Part shown: in pieces, positions 12,671-21,291 of the stretch | How positions within the stretch are numbered: the stretch's first letter is position 1 | Layout of the letters: the number at the start of each line of letters is the position of its first letter | Virus record (IMG/VR): IMGVR_UViG_3300010379_000015 | Coordinates: 1 to 41,572 of that record | Direction: 5' to 3' (one strand) | DNA: 41,572 nucleotides | Source: a virus | Made by a program: the position numbers and the translations under genes | Notes under the pieces: model-generated | The model's database searches: none | The model's input: only the letters and a program-made list of their open reading frames with translations | What the model was told of the DNA's origin: nothing

Positions 12671-12844
12671 ATGTCACGACGATTGCAAGCACGATGGGAA
12701 CTTAGAACTGATGGTTTGACCATATCTGACGACCTGAAAAGATTCCGCGAATCTCCAGCCTATCAGGAGATGCTTGATTGGTTCGCCGACCGAGATAACG
12801 CAGAGCTACTCAATCAATACCAGAGGATGTTGGATAACAAATGA
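12671..12844 (+). CDS. Small hypothetical protein, 57 aa
   Basis: The ATG at 12671 lies 5 bp after the endonuclease stop. It is helical and charged, containing SPAYQEMLDWFADRDNAELLNQYQRM. No family recognised. A passenger gene in the same position relative to the PD-(D/E)XK gene as the 73-aa gene at 8664, though unrelated in sequence. Confidence 0.5.
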   Translation: MSRRLQARWELRTDGLTISDDLKRFRESPAYQEMLDWFADRDNAELLNQYQRMLDNK

Positions 12845-12858
12845 AAGCACAACTCATC

Positions 12859-12901
12859 TCCAAGCCGAAGGTCGCGGGTTCAAATCCCGCTGGTCGCTCC
12901 A
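12859..12901 (+). pseudogene. Orphan 3' portion of a tRNA-Gly(TCC)-like gene
   Basis: TCCAAGCCGA matches the anticodon and 3' anticodon stem of tRNA-Gly(TCC) at 7427. A perfect T-arm GCGGG-TTCAAAT-CCCGC, acceptor strand TGGTCGC, T73 and CCA follow. The expected 5' strand GCGACCA and D-arm are not found nearby; the homing gene and its passenger lie where they should be. Confidence 0.65.
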
Positions 12902-12916
12902 AGTTTTAAACTATTC

Positions 12917-12952
12917 AATTCTGTATGTAGAGGCAATTTTACATGCAGAATT
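12917..12952 (+). promoter_or_regulatory. Leader hairpin containing the start codon of the HNH gene at 12943
   Basis: A 13-bp stem (12917-12929 with 12940-12952, one G-U) has the ATG inside its 3' arm and a GAGG ribosome-binding site in the 10-nt loop. Confidence 0.6.
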
Positions 12953-13590
12953 CGTTGTCAAAGATATGTACCAAGTGTAGAGCAGGGAAACTCCTAGACG
13001 ATTTTCATGACGACCCACGAGGGCGTCTCGGAAAACAATCGCGTTGTAAGTTGTGCCAACAGGAAGCTACAAAAACGTGGAGACGCGAAAGTACAGATGC
13101 CGCTCGTGTGAGTATGCGAAAGACCACCAGTAAGTACAAAGCCTATTGGTGGAGCAATGACCCCCGCGAAGAAACCAAAACACGGCGCTGTCCTCATTGT
13201 AATCAAACCAAACCAAGTATAGCCTTTGACGAGTGTCACTCCACCGCAGATGGGTTGCAGTCTTGGTGTCGGGAATGTAGTAACTCTCGAACTGGGGTGA
13301 AGACAATCATTCAATCCATCAAGAGTAGAGCCAAGAAGCGGGGGATTAAATTCTCTCTTGTGGAGAGTGACATTATCATTCCCGACGAGTGTCCTGTTCT
13401 CGGCATCCCGATATACAACATGAAGGGCAACCCCGGACCAAATTCTCCCTCAATAGACCGGGTTGACAACTCAAAGGGGTACACCCCCGACAACATTCAA
13501 GTGATTTCATACCGTGCGAATGTACTGAAGAATAATGGTACAATAGATGAGGTTCGCAGGGTATTAGCATACATGGAGAGATTCGCATGA
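12943..13590 (+). CDS. HNH-type homing endonuclease with two zinc ribbons
   Basis: 215 aa. Two tandem zinc modules (CTKC...CKLC near 11-40, CPHC...CRECS near 85-115) precede a nuclease-like core: DECPVLGIPI, SPSIDRVDNSKGYTPDNIQVISYRAN and LKNN. The SIDRVDNSKGY...N pattern is shared with the protein at 39600 and is typical of phage HNH-like homing genes, although a classical HH pair is not visible. Its stop overlaps the next ATG (ATGA), so it entered upstream of the phosphoesterase without breaking it. Confidence 0.75.
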   Translation: MQNSLSKICTKCRAGKLLDDFHDDPRGRLGKQSRCKLCQQEATKTWRRESTDAARVSMRKTTSKYKAYWWSNDPREETKTRRCPHCNQTKPSIAFDECHSTADGLQSWCRECSNSRTGVKTIIQSIKSRAKKRGIKFSLVESDIIIPDECPVLGIPIYNMKGNPGPNSPSIDRVDNSKGYTPDNIQVISYRANVLKNNGTIDEVRRVLAYMERFA

Positions 13591-14324
13591 AGGCACAGTT
13601 GGTAAGCGATTGTCACACCGAGTTCTACTACGGCAATCCTTTTGATGCCTTGGGGCGTATCGAGTTCGTTCCTGACTTGGACGTTCTCTTTCTCCCCGGC
13701 GACATCGTTGTTCCTGCACATCAGAGTGCGGAGGAGTGCCGCCGTGTGTTTGAGTTCTTGGGCTCGAAGGCTCGGCTCGTTCTCTACACGTTTGGCAACC
13801 ACGAATACTACAGTTCACCGAAGGGTGCGGAGGTCGAGGACTTCATTCGCTCCGTGCTCCCGGCTAACTACATCCTGTTGGAGAACTCAGATGTCACCAT
13901 CGAAGGCAAGCACTTCTATGGTGGGGCGCTGTGGTTTCCTGAAGACCCGTTCAACCCTCAGTACGAGAAAATGCTGAACGACTTCAACCTTATCGGTGAC
14001 ATTCACGATTGGGTGTACGGAAAGAATGACGAGTTCCGTGCGAACGGGGAGAAGCTGATTCGTCCGGACACTGTGGTGCTGTCGCATCACCTTCCATCGA
14101 ATCTGAGCACGCACAGGATGTACGCCGAGAGCCCCATCAATCGGTTCTTCGTTTCGGATGAGACTCCTCTCATCCTGAACAACAAGCCGAGGCTATGGGT
14201 TCATGGTCACACGCACCTTACTTGCGACTATACTTTGGGTGAAACTAGAGTAGTCTGCAACCCGCATGGTTACCCCGCAGAACGTAAGTGGACACGGTAT
14301 GCTGTGGCAGAGTTTGAAATATAA
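13587..14324 (+). CDS. Calcineurin-like metallophosphoesterase
   Basis: 245 aa with all binuclear-metal motifs in order: SDCHTEF (D-x-H), PGDIV (GD), GNHEYY (GNHE), LSHHLPS and HGHTH. Cytoplasmic; no signal peptide. This fold hydrolyses phosphomono- or diesters, including nucleotides, cyclic nucleotides or DNA, and the substrate cannot be told from sequence. It is one of three such proteins here (36858, 40340). It overlaps the upstream HNH gene by 4 bp. Confidence 0.9.
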   Translation: MKAQLVSDCHTEFYYGNPFDALGRIEFVPDLDVLFLPGDIVVPAHQSAEECRRVFEFLGSKARLVLYTFGNHEYYSSPKGAEVEDFIRSVLPANYILLENSDVTIEGKHFYGGALWFPEDPFNPQYEKMLNDFNLIGDIHDWVYGKNDEFRANGEKLIRPDTVVLSHHLPSNLSTHRMYAESPINRFFVSDETPLILNNKPRLWVHGHTHLTCDYTLGETRVVCNPHGYPAERKWTRYAVAEFEI

Positions 14325-14372
14325 GAACTAACCACCGCTACCGGGGTTTACATAAGGATGCATGGAGGTACT

Positions 14373-14912
14373 ATGCGTAACTTCTTAGTTTTGACTGCTT
14401 TGTTTCTTGGTCTTGTCGGTGTATCAGTGGCACAGCATGGGGCACATGGCAACCCGCCGTCGTCGCCCCATTCTTTTTCACCACCACAGCAACACCAGCA
14501 GCACGAAAACCGACCTGAACCGCCACGTGGCATCTATCAGGGACACGACCACGACCGGGGCCAGCAGGGCTACCACGACCGTGACCACCACGACTATCGC
14601 GGCGGCTACGGTGGTTGGTATGCCGGTCGCCCCGAGTATCGTGGATTCCACTGGGGGCACTACTATGGCTGGCGTGACCGTCGCTACATGTATCTCGGCT
14701 CAAATTACTGCTACGTCGGAACATGGGGTGGACCGTATTTCACTTTTGGATTCAATGCTTCTCGCTGGCGGGTTCTCGACTTCGACCTCGCGATTGCGAA
14801 TGGCTGGTACCCCGGTGGCTGTGCTTACGTGGAATCCGACCCATATCACGATGGCTGGTACCTTCTTTATGACCAGCAGACAGGACAGTACGTTCATGTC
14901 GAACAATACTAA
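14373..14912 (+). CDS. Secreted His/Gly/Tyr-rich protein
   Basis: 179 aa from ATG 14373, preferred over the ATG at 14358 because GGAGG lies 5 nt upstream. Signal peptide MRNFLVLTALFLGLVGVSVA, probably cleaved before QHGAHG. The mature part has a Pro/Gln/His-rich linker, a His/Asp/Gly-rich stretch and a C-terminal domain rich in W, Y and G (GWYPGGCAYVESDPYHDGWY). It resembles small exported proteins of soil diderm bacteria more than phage proteins, so host origin is likely. Role unknown; a metal- or envelope-binding function is conceivable. Confidence 0.8.
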   Translation: MRNFLVLTALFLGLVGVSVAQHGAHGNPPSSPHSFSPPQQHQQHENRPEPPRGIYQGHDHDRGQQGYHDRDHHDYRGGYGGWYAGRPEYRGFHWGHYYGWRDRRYMYLGSNYCYVGTWGGPYFTFGFNASRWRVLDFDLAIANGWYPGGCAYVESDPYHDGWYLLYDQQTGQYVHVEQY

Positions 14913-14931
14913 AAATTTGGTATTGTAAGGT

Positions 14932-15216
14932 ATGGACGCTACACTAGTCGCCGCAATCTGCAAACAGTACGGTAAACGAGTTGGGGGTGGATACGAAATA
15001 TTCATTCCCAATTCTGCGGTAGGTCAAATCCCACGTACAGGACAGGTGCAGCAGCTTCGTGACCCGGAAGGGTTGAAGTTGGTGTATTATCCAAATATCA
15101 CGATTGAAGGCGAAGTTGTGAAGCCCCCGGAATCGGAACCGACCTCCCCTCCCATTCTTGAACAACCAGAGCCAGAACCGACGCCGGAATCTCAACACAT
15201 TGACGAGTGGGCATGA
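14932..15216 (+). CDS. Hypothetical protein with Pro/Glu tail, 94 aa
   Basis: The N-terminal half is a small globular domain (ICKQYGKRVGGGYEIFIPN). The C-terminal third is a disordered Pro/Glu-rich tail (PPESEPTSPP, PEPEPTPES). A TATTGT box at 14921-14926 would start transcription at the ATG. The stop overlaps the next start. No family recognised. Confidence 0.65.
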   Translation: MDATLVAAICKQYGKRVGGGYEIFIPNSAVGQIPRTGQVQQLRDPEGLKLVYYPNITIEGEVVKPPESEPTSPPILEQPEPEPTPESQHIDEWA

Positions 15217-15449
15217 TGCCAACCATTGAAGATTACATTGACCAGCGAAATGATATTCAGATTAGGGCTGAGGATTTGGGCTCAGAGTTAGCCACGTCCT
15301 GTTGGACTGAACTCGGTGTTGCCAATCGCCACATTCAACGTGTGGTCGCCGGAACATTTCCTCTTCAATTTGTGGAGAATGAAATCGTCAGGTGTTTGGA
15401 ACGAGTCCGCAACGACCCTCGCTTCAAAATGAGAGAGCCGGAGGCATAA
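15213..15449 (+). CDS. Hypothetical protein, 78 aa
   Basis: The start is chosen at the ATGATG overlapping the upstream TGA. Helical, charged, with one Cys pair far apart. No family recognised. Its final codons form the left arm of the first of three tandem hairpins. Confidence 0.6.
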   Translation: MMPTIEDYIDQRNDIQIRAEDLGSELATSCWTELGVANRHIQRVVAGTFPLQFVENEIVRCLERVRNDPRFKMREPEA

Positions 15450-15508
15450 CGCCGACCGGCTCTCAGGCCCTCCATCCTGTGGAGGCGCGTCCCCGCACGA
15501 GTGGGGAC
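15433..15508 (+). other. Three tandem hairpins after the stop at 15449
   Basis: GAGAGCCGG/CCGGCTCTC (15433-15464, spanning the stop codon), CCTCC/GGAGG (15469-15485) and GTCCCC/GGGGAC (15489-15508) follow with 4- and 3-nt spacers. No T runs, so they are not ordinary intrinsic terminators; more likely a stable 3' end or a small structured RNA. From here to 15629 no gene is visible. Confidence 0.5.
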
Positions 15509-15629
15509 TAGTCTGTACTGCACATCAGCTACTCGATATGTTCCCTCATCGGCAGTAGCCTCTACAAGTGACCTCCGTAGTGACGAAAATAATCTATCGT
15601 TTCATCTTCTTGACTTTCATTTCTATAGT

Positions 15630-16165
15630 ATGGGACGAGGGATAATAGACCTTTCAGGTAAACGCTTCGGTAAGTTGTGTGTGGGCACTCTTGTGTCCTC
15701 AGGGTCCGCTGGTGCAGCATGGGCTGCCCGTTGTGATTGTGGGACAAATTTTGTGGCCCTAAGCAGCAATCTCCGAAGCGGGCATACTATAAGCTGTGGG
15801 TGTTATCGTGTTCAACAATCAAGATTGCGTGCTACAAAATATCCGACACCCGGAGAGTACATCAAACATCTAGTGTTGAGAGCGTATCAAATTAACGCTA
15901 AAAATCGTGGGTATGGGTGGGAACTTTCGGATATGAGGTTTTTTGAACTCATATTAAAGTCGTGTCACTACTGCGGGTTGCCACCTTCCAATTTGAAGTG
16001 TCAAAAAGGCTATAGCTTAAAATATGGGGGTCTCATCGCTTTCTTGCAGAAGTTGCATGTTTTGCAACAAGGCACCACATTTTCATCGGTGTAACCCAGT
16101 GTGTTGTTTTTTCTATTGACGTACGATGAGTTCATCAACTATCTGAATCGAATTAGTAGCTTTCG
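15630..16165 (+). pseudogene. Decayed HNH homing endonuclease
   Basis: The open frame from 15630 to 16094 starts with the zinc-binding module also seen at 22775 and 39600 (GKRFGKLCVG, CDCG, SCGC), then reaches CHYCGLPPSN, the first zinc knuckle of an HNH domain. Homology then leaves the frame: a SCRSCMFCNKA knuckle lies in a second frame near 16040 and LTYDEFINYLNRISSF in a third near 16120-16155. The D-R...N segment between is missing. At least two frameshifts and a deletion make it non-functional. Confidence 0.7.
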
Positions 16166-16177
16166 TGCTGTGAACTT

Positions 16178-16858
16178 ATGCGACTCAAGATTGCCAAACT
16201 TGCTGCCTCTCCAGTACCCACTTTGGTCTCCAAACCAAGGTTCAGGAATGATTTGCTTCTCGACCAGACTTGGCCGCAGGATGTGAATTACCTTCGCGAC
16301 ACTTACAACGACATAGCTGATATCTGGGAAGTGATGAAAGCCCCCAGTCAGGACGAGGAACTGTATCACCGTACAGAGCCCCGCCTACAGGAGTTAGTGG
16401 GCAGTCTGGAAGACGTTGCGAAGCAGGTTCACCAGATGCCGGTCGTCGGTCGATTCATGACAAATGCACGACACGACTTTGAGATTGCTACTATGTACGC
16501 TCACTCCAAGGATTTTGCTTCAGCCGTTCTTTATCAGTCGTATTCTCTGGTGAAGATTCATGACGTTCTGGAAATGCTCACTCGTGAGGGAAGCAAGGCA
16601 CCGAGGAATAGATTTTCCAGTTTTCATGACAAAACCGCGTATGGATACGATATCAGCGGTGAGGTTTTTGAGGGGGCTGGGGAAATAGCCAATCGAGAAA
16701 ACCAGAAAAACATCAACGACACGGCTCAACCACAAGACCATCACGAGACCGGAACCAACCCGGCGAACGTCACGCACGATACAGATGCGGATAAAGAGTT
16801 CCCGGAGTTGGGTGCAAAGAAAAACAAGAGGGTCAATTGGCCTCCGAGGACACGATAA
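16178..16858 (+). CDS. Hypothetical protein, 226 aa, upstream of the fibre gene
   Basis: The N-terminal two thirds are helical (YLRDTYNDIADIWEVM, RLQELVGSLEDVAKQV). The C-terminal third is disordered and rich in N, D, H and T. It ends on the base before the fibre gene start, so the two are translationally linked. No family recognised; a virion or assembly role is inferred from position only. Confidence 0.65.
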   Translation: MRLKIAKLAASPVPTLVSKPRFRNDLLLDQTWPQDVNYLRDTYNDIADIWEVMKAPSQDEELYHRTEPRLQELVGSLEDVAKQVHQMPVVGRFMTNARHDFEIATMYAHSKDFASAVLYQSYSLVKIHDVLEMLTREGSKAPRNRFSSFHDKTAYGYDISGEVFEGAGEIANRENQKNINDTAQPQDHHETGTNPANVTHDTDADKEFPELGAKKNKRVNWPPRTR

Positions 16859-18694
16859 ATGGCGATAAAAGTTTGTATCCTAAATCCAACAACCTCACTC
16901 ATTGACATCGTTGATGGTGCATCGGCTTTCGTTGGAATCAGCGCAGCCGGGAGTCCGGTTGTTTTGAATGCCAACGGTACGATTGACCCCAGCTTTATCT
17001 CCGCAATTACCGCAAACACCCTCACCGCTCTCGCTGCTACTTCACTCTCGGCTCAGAGTCTCGTAAATGTCTACTACGGAACGGTCGGAAGTGTCACTGC
17101 CATCTATGCTCGTCCGGCGAACGCCGCTCAAGCAGAGCAGTATGCGGCGACCGGATATGTCATAGCCGACGCCAGTCAGGGAGACACTGTGCAGGTCTAC
17201 ACCTCCGGTCTGGTTTCGATTCCCTACTTGGGTGACTCGGGGTTTGCTTCCACGGACACAGGAGCCCCGGTTTATCTGAGCCCTACCGACCCCGGCAATG
17301 TTGTCAAGACCGTCAGTAGTCCAAACTTGGTTCAACAGGTTGGTGTCGCCTACCAGATTAGCACCACCGTCAACGGCACAGTTCAATTTCAGTTCTCATC
17401 TTCCAGCTTGGGTGCGGTCAATATATCCCTTGCTGTCCCTTCTTGGCAGTCGGTATCGGGTTCCCCGGTTACAGGAGCGGGAACCTTCACCATTACTGAC
17501 AACACGCAGTCTGCCAACCGTGTGTTTGCAGGTCCGGCTACAGGGTCAGCAGCAGCCCCAACTTTCCGGGCTCTTGTAGTCGCTGACCTGCCCGTCTCCG
17601 CCGTTACTCCCGGAAGTTACACACTTGCCGACCTTACCATTGATGCGTACGGTAGAATCACAGCAGCCACAAACGGGGTTGCAGGTGACGTGACCCGCGT
17701 GGCCTTGGCCGCTCCCACACAGTTCTCAGTATCTGGTTCCCCAATAACCAGTTTTGGTACTTTGACTCTTGCATGGCAGAATCAATCCCCAAATACGTTT
17801 CTCGCCGGTCCTGCTACAGTATCCAGTCCACCGGGGGCGGCTCCTACGTTTAGAACTCTGGTCATTGCCGACCTCCCCGCTGGTGTAGGCACGGTTACCA
17901 GTGTGGGTCTCACGATGCCTTCGGAGTTTGGTGTAGCGAATTCCCCCATCACTAATTCTGGTACTTTCGTAGTGACCAAGGCGGCTCAACTCCCCAATTT
18001 GGTTTATGCAAGTCCGAGTGTAACGAGCCCACCAACAAGTCCGCCAACGAGTGTTCCAGTATTTCGTAGTCTCGTTCCAGAAGATTTACCACTGGCTACA
18101 ACATCTACGGTGGGTGCTGTTTCAGTAGACGGAACAACCATCATGGTTACAGGTGGTGGGGAGATTAGTGCGACTGGAATCCTCCCGCTTCTGGGAATTT
18201 ATGGGACAACCTCACCACCCAGTTCACCCCCCTCTACGATAGTTGCCAGCATAGACACCTTTGGAAATCTTGTTATTGATGGAGTCATGACTATAACAGG
18301 TGCCACCTCCGGTACATTTGTTAGAGCAGATGGAACAGGAGCGGCCAACCCACTTCCATACGCTGTCGATTCTGTCACTGGTATCACAGGTCAAACAGGC
18401 GCGTATACCTACACAGCCCCTGCGCTTCCGATTGGGCTTTACCGAATTACCAACTACGTGGTGGTCACTGCGGTCACATCTTCTCCTACTCTTGATGTCA
18501 CGCTCAACTACACAGATGATTATGGTGCTCAGACCAGCGAACCATACAACCAAACGGTCGGTCAGGGCACTTACCTGACCGGCACGGTGGTGTTCTACAA
18601 CGCTGTGGCATCCGCTATGCCTACTCTGGTGTGGGGCTTTATAGGTACTCTTACCTACACTATCGAGGCGATTGTTTTGGAGAGACTGGCCTAA
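16859..18694 (+). CDS. Repeat-built tail fibre or surface structural protein
   Basis: 611 aa, rich in Ser, Thr, Val and Pro and poor in Lys and Cys. An N-terminal domain of about 190 residues is followed by at least three copies of a module with (S/A)xSPITxxGTxxxx strands and a P(T/V)FRxLVxxDLP ending (PTFRALVVADLP, PTFRTLVIADLP, PVFRSLVPEDLP). The C-terminal domain holds ITGQTGAYTYTAPALPIG and a beta-rich end. Such repeats are typical of trimeric phage fibres and adhesins. Linkers with TSPPTSPPTS separate modules. Confidence 0.8.
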   Translation: MAIKVCILNPTTSLIDIVDGASAFVGISAAGSPVVLNANGTIDPSFISAITANTLTALAATSLSAQSLVNVYYGTVGSVTAIYARPANAAQAEQYAATGYVIADASQGDTVQVYTSGLVSIPYLGDSGFASTDTGAPVYLSPTDPGNVVKTVSSPNLVQQVGVAYQISTTVNGTVQFQFSSSSLGAVNISLAVPSWQSVSGSPVTGAGTFTITDNTQSANRVFAGPATGSAAAPTFRALVVADLPVSAVTPGSYTLADLTIDAYGRITAATNGVAGDVTRVALAAPTQFSVSGSPITSFGTLTLAWQNQSPNTFLAGPATVSSPPGAAPTFRTLVIADLPAGVGTVTSVGLTMPSEFGVANSPITNSGTFVVTKAAQLPNLVYASPSVTSPPTSPPTSVPVFRSLVPEDLPLATTSTVGAVSVDGTTIMVTGGGEISATGILPLLGIYGTTSPPSSPPSTIVASIDTFGNLVIDGVMTITGATSGTFVRADGTGAANPLPYAVDSVTGITGQTGAYTYTAPALPIGLYRITNYVVVTAVTSSPTLDVTLNYTDDYGAQTSEPYNQTVGQGTYLTGTVVFYNAVASAMPTLVWGFIGTLTYTIEAIVLERLA

Positions 18695-18723
18695 CGCAGT
18701 ATTATGAAGTAGAGAGCTACTTC

Positions 18724-19392
18724 ATGAAGATTGAAATCGAGTCGTTAGACACCCCTCGGCGGGATTTTTCGGACCTACGTCGTGAGTTGATTGAGCAAGG
18801 GAAGAAGTTCACAGAACAAACCCTCGCGGCAATTCCCTATTCCCAACTTCATCTGTGTTGCATCGGCAACGCCGGGGTGGCGTCGTGCCTTCCTCGTTTG
18901 ATTCAACAGGAAAAGATGAATCGTCGGGAACGATTCCTGAATATGGAGCCTGATGAATTCAAAGCTTCGGTGACCTATCTCAAGATTGAACAGATGTATG
19001 ATGACGTGATGTACGCCATCTCCCGCCGCAACGCTCCCCAGTGGAGCACCCTTTCCGACCGGCAGAAGCTGTGGGTGAAACTAACCTGCCTGTACAATCA
19101 CATTGACAACCCCACCCCGCGAATTGATGAGGTCGTGGCGATGTTCGCCAAATGTGCAGCAGACCCCATCGGAGGGCTCCCGGTTGACGTGTGCCGGGTC
19201 TACTCAGCCAAGTTGAAAGGGAGGGCCTCGGTGTACCCCGGAAAGGTCACAAATGAGGTCTTCAGGGAGAAGGTAGGAGAGATTGCCGAAACCCTGCTGG
19301 AATTCATGCCTTCAGAGGAACGGCAAATGCTTGAAAAAGAGCAACTTCAGGATTTCATCTGTACCTCCGATTGTTTTCGGGTTCTGATATGA
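18724..19392 (+). CDS. Hypothetical protein, 222 aa
   Basis: The start at 18724 is chosen because a CAGTATTAT box lies at 18698-18706; a longer frame back into the fibre gene is unlikely. Helical and soluble, with CCIGNAG and later CAADPIGGLPVDVC. The pattern (short helices, RQKLWVKLTCLYNHID) recalls small phage DNA-metabolism accessory proteins, but I recognise no family. It precedes the helicase. Confidence 0.65.
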   Translation: MKIEIESLDTPRRDFSDLRRELIEQGKKFTEQTLAAIPYSQLHLCCIGNAGVASCLPRLIQQEKMNRRERFLNMEPDEFKASVTYLKIEQMYDDVMYAISRRNAPQWSTLSDRQKLWVKLTCLYNHIDNPTPRIDEVVAMFAKCAADPIGGLPVDVCRVYSAKLKGRASVYPGKVTNEVFREKVGEIAETLLEFMPSEERQMLEKEQLQDFICTSDCFRVLI

Positions 19393-19467
19393 AATCAGGT
19401 AAAAAATTTCCAAAAATACTGGCTAAATCGCCGGTATTCCCGGTATACTATTGGTGGAGAGAAGATA

Positions 19468-21288
19468 ATGACTGAGCTTGTCCAGCTTGAAGTGGCCCCA
19501 AAAAAGAACTTGAATGGAGTCTGGTCGCTCAACATCCGCGACCACTTTCCGTTTGAGGTCGTTCGCCCCGCGCAGGAACAGGGTTTTCAGGCGGTCGAAG
19601 AAGCGTACGCCACCAACAAAAAGTTCATCATCATTGAAGCTCCCACAGGTTCTGGCAAATCAGGTATCGGCATCGCGGCGGGTTCATTCGCCAAGACGCA
19701 ACCGGCCTCGCCGATGTTTGAGTCGGGTTCCTACATCCTCTCCCCTCAGAAATCTCTTACCGCTCAGTACATGGGCGACTTCGCCGACATGGGTTTGAAA
19801 GAACTCAAGGGTCGTGCGAACTACACTTGCACCCGCTTTGAGGAAGATGGTCAGCCAGTCGATTGCGAAATCGGTGGGATGCTCTGCTCTCAAGAGAAGA
19901 ACGAGGAGGGCACCAGCGGCTGCTCCTTCTGCCCCTATAAGGAAGCCAAGAAGGCTTTCTGCCAGAGCCCCCTCGGCGTCACCAACTTCGCCTACTATTT
20001 GAACGAGACCTCACATGCCGGTCAGCTTTCACCCCGCAAGATGCTCATCCTTGACGAAGGCCATAACTGCGAGAGCCAGATTCTCTCGATGGCTGACATC
20101 GTTGTCACCCGCTTCCGCTGCGAAGAAGTGGGTATCGACTTTCTCTCCATGCCTTTCATCAAGCCGGGTCAGACCACCAAGGGTGCCGACTGGCTTCGCG
20201 ACACTTTCTCGGTCGCTGCCAACGCCCTTATCATGAAGTGGGAATCAGATTTGGAAGACCTCAAGGAAGACCGCAACACGTCCGCCGCTGCCAAGCTTGG
20301 TAAAAAGCTAAGTGGCTTGAAACGGTTCATGGGCAAGGTTGGCCTCTTCCTGAACTCTGTTGATGAAGCCTGTGCTGACTGGATTGTCTACACTGACGAC
20401 TCCAAAACCAGCGCAGACTTTGGCTGCATGATTATCAAGCCACTGACAGCCACTCTGTTCGCCGACGAGATTCTCTTCAACAAGGCAGACAAGGTTGTCA
20501 TTATGTCTGCTACCATCGGTGACTTCGCCTTCTTCATGCGTAACCTCGGCATCGACCCAAACAACGCCGTCTGCACCCGCATCACCTGTGACTTTCCGAA
20601 AGAGAATCGCCCGGTGTTCATCAAGCCGGTTGCAAACATGAGCAGCACCAAGGTTGCTTGCCCGGATTGTTCAACGCCAGAAAATGCTGGCCGCGAGAAT
20701 CGCTCAGGTGATGGATGCCGCCGCTGCTACAACTCAGGTCAGGTTCCTTCGATTGATGTTGCCATGCCGAAGGTTGCTGATTTCCTCGACCGGCTCCTGA
20801 GCCACAAAAACTACGCCGACAAGAAAGGCATCGTTCACACCCACAGCTACAAGGTCACCAAGTTCATGGCCGAACACCTTTCGGCTGAGAATCGCAGCCG
20901 CGTGGTCACCCACACGAGTGCGAAAGGCGACCGCGACAACGCCATCCAAACTCACATCGAAGCTGAAACCCCGACAGTTTTGTTCTCGCCATCAATGACC
21001 GAAGGTTTAGATTTGAAAGATGACCTTTCTAGGTTTTCAATTATCTGCAAGACGCCATTTCCATACTTAGACCCTTACGTCAAGGCTCGTATGCAGCGTG
21101 ACCCTGAGTGGTACGCCAGCCGCGTGGCATTGGCTCTCGTACAGGCCACAGGCCGCAGCAACCGCCACAAGGAAGATAAGGCTCACCACTACATTCTGGA
21201 TGCAGCCATCATTGCTTTCCTCTCGCGTTATGCGAAGTTGTTCCCGGAGTGGTGGATGGATGCGGTGGTTTGGCCGCAAGGACGGTAG
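19468..21288 (+). CDS. XPD/DinG-type superfamily 2 helicase with Fe-S-like cysteines
   Basis: 606 aa. Walker A APTGSGKS (58-65), Walker B DEGH (196-199) and motif VI QATGRSNRHKED near 560 define an SF2 helicase. Between the first two motifs lie Cys121, 133, 140, 152, 155 and 165, the region where XPD/DinG enzymes bind a 4Fe-4S cluster; the exact four ligands cannot be picked. Around residue 397 an insertion CPDC...CRRC adds a zinc ribbon, uncommon for the family. It probably unwinds forked or structured DNA 5' to 3'. A TATACT box (19444-19449) and GGAGAG precede the ATG. Confidence 0.88.
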   Translation: MTELVQLEVAPKKNLNGVWSLNIRDHFPFEVVRPAQEQGFQAVEEAYATNKKFIIIEAPTGSGKSGIGIAAGSFAKTQPASPMFESGSYILSPQKSLTAQYMGDFADMGLKELKGRANYTCTRFEEDGQPVDCEIGGMLCSQEKNEEGTSGCSFCPYKEAKKAFCQSPLGVTNFAYYLNETSHAGQLSPRKMLILDEGHNCESQILSMADIVVTRFRCEEVGIDFLSMPFIKPGQTTKGADWLRDTFSVAANALIMKWESDLEDLKEDRNTSAAAKLGKKLSGLKRFMGKVGLFLNSVDEACADWIVYTDDSKTSADFGCMIIKPLTATLFADEILFNKADKVVIMSATIGDFAFFMRNLGIDPNNAVCTRITCDFPKENRPVFIKPVANMSSTKVACPDCSTPENAGRENRSGDGCRRCYNSGQVPSIDVAMPKVADFLDRLLSHKNYADKKGIVHTHSYKVTKFMAEHLSAENRSRVVTHTSAKGDRDNAIQTHIEAETPTVLFSPSMTEGLDLKDDLSRFSIICKTPFPYLDPYVKARMQRDPEWYASRVALALVQATGRSNRHKEDKAHHYILDAAIIAFLSRYAKLFPEWWMDAVVWPQGR

Positions 21289-21291
21289 ACT

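Noticed and set aside
12859-12901. Complete tRNA-Gly
   Set aside because: No 5' acceptor strand, D-arm or 5' anticodon strand lies within 100 nt upstream, nor in permuted order downstream.
14407-14928. 173-aa frame overlapping the secreted protein
   Set aside because: Thr-rich shadow of the His/Gly-rich gene; the frame at 14373 has the signal peptide and ribosome-binding site.
16101-16286. 61-aa open frame
   Set aside because: Its first part is the third-frame remnant of the decayed HNH gene and its second part is out of frame with the real gene at 16178.
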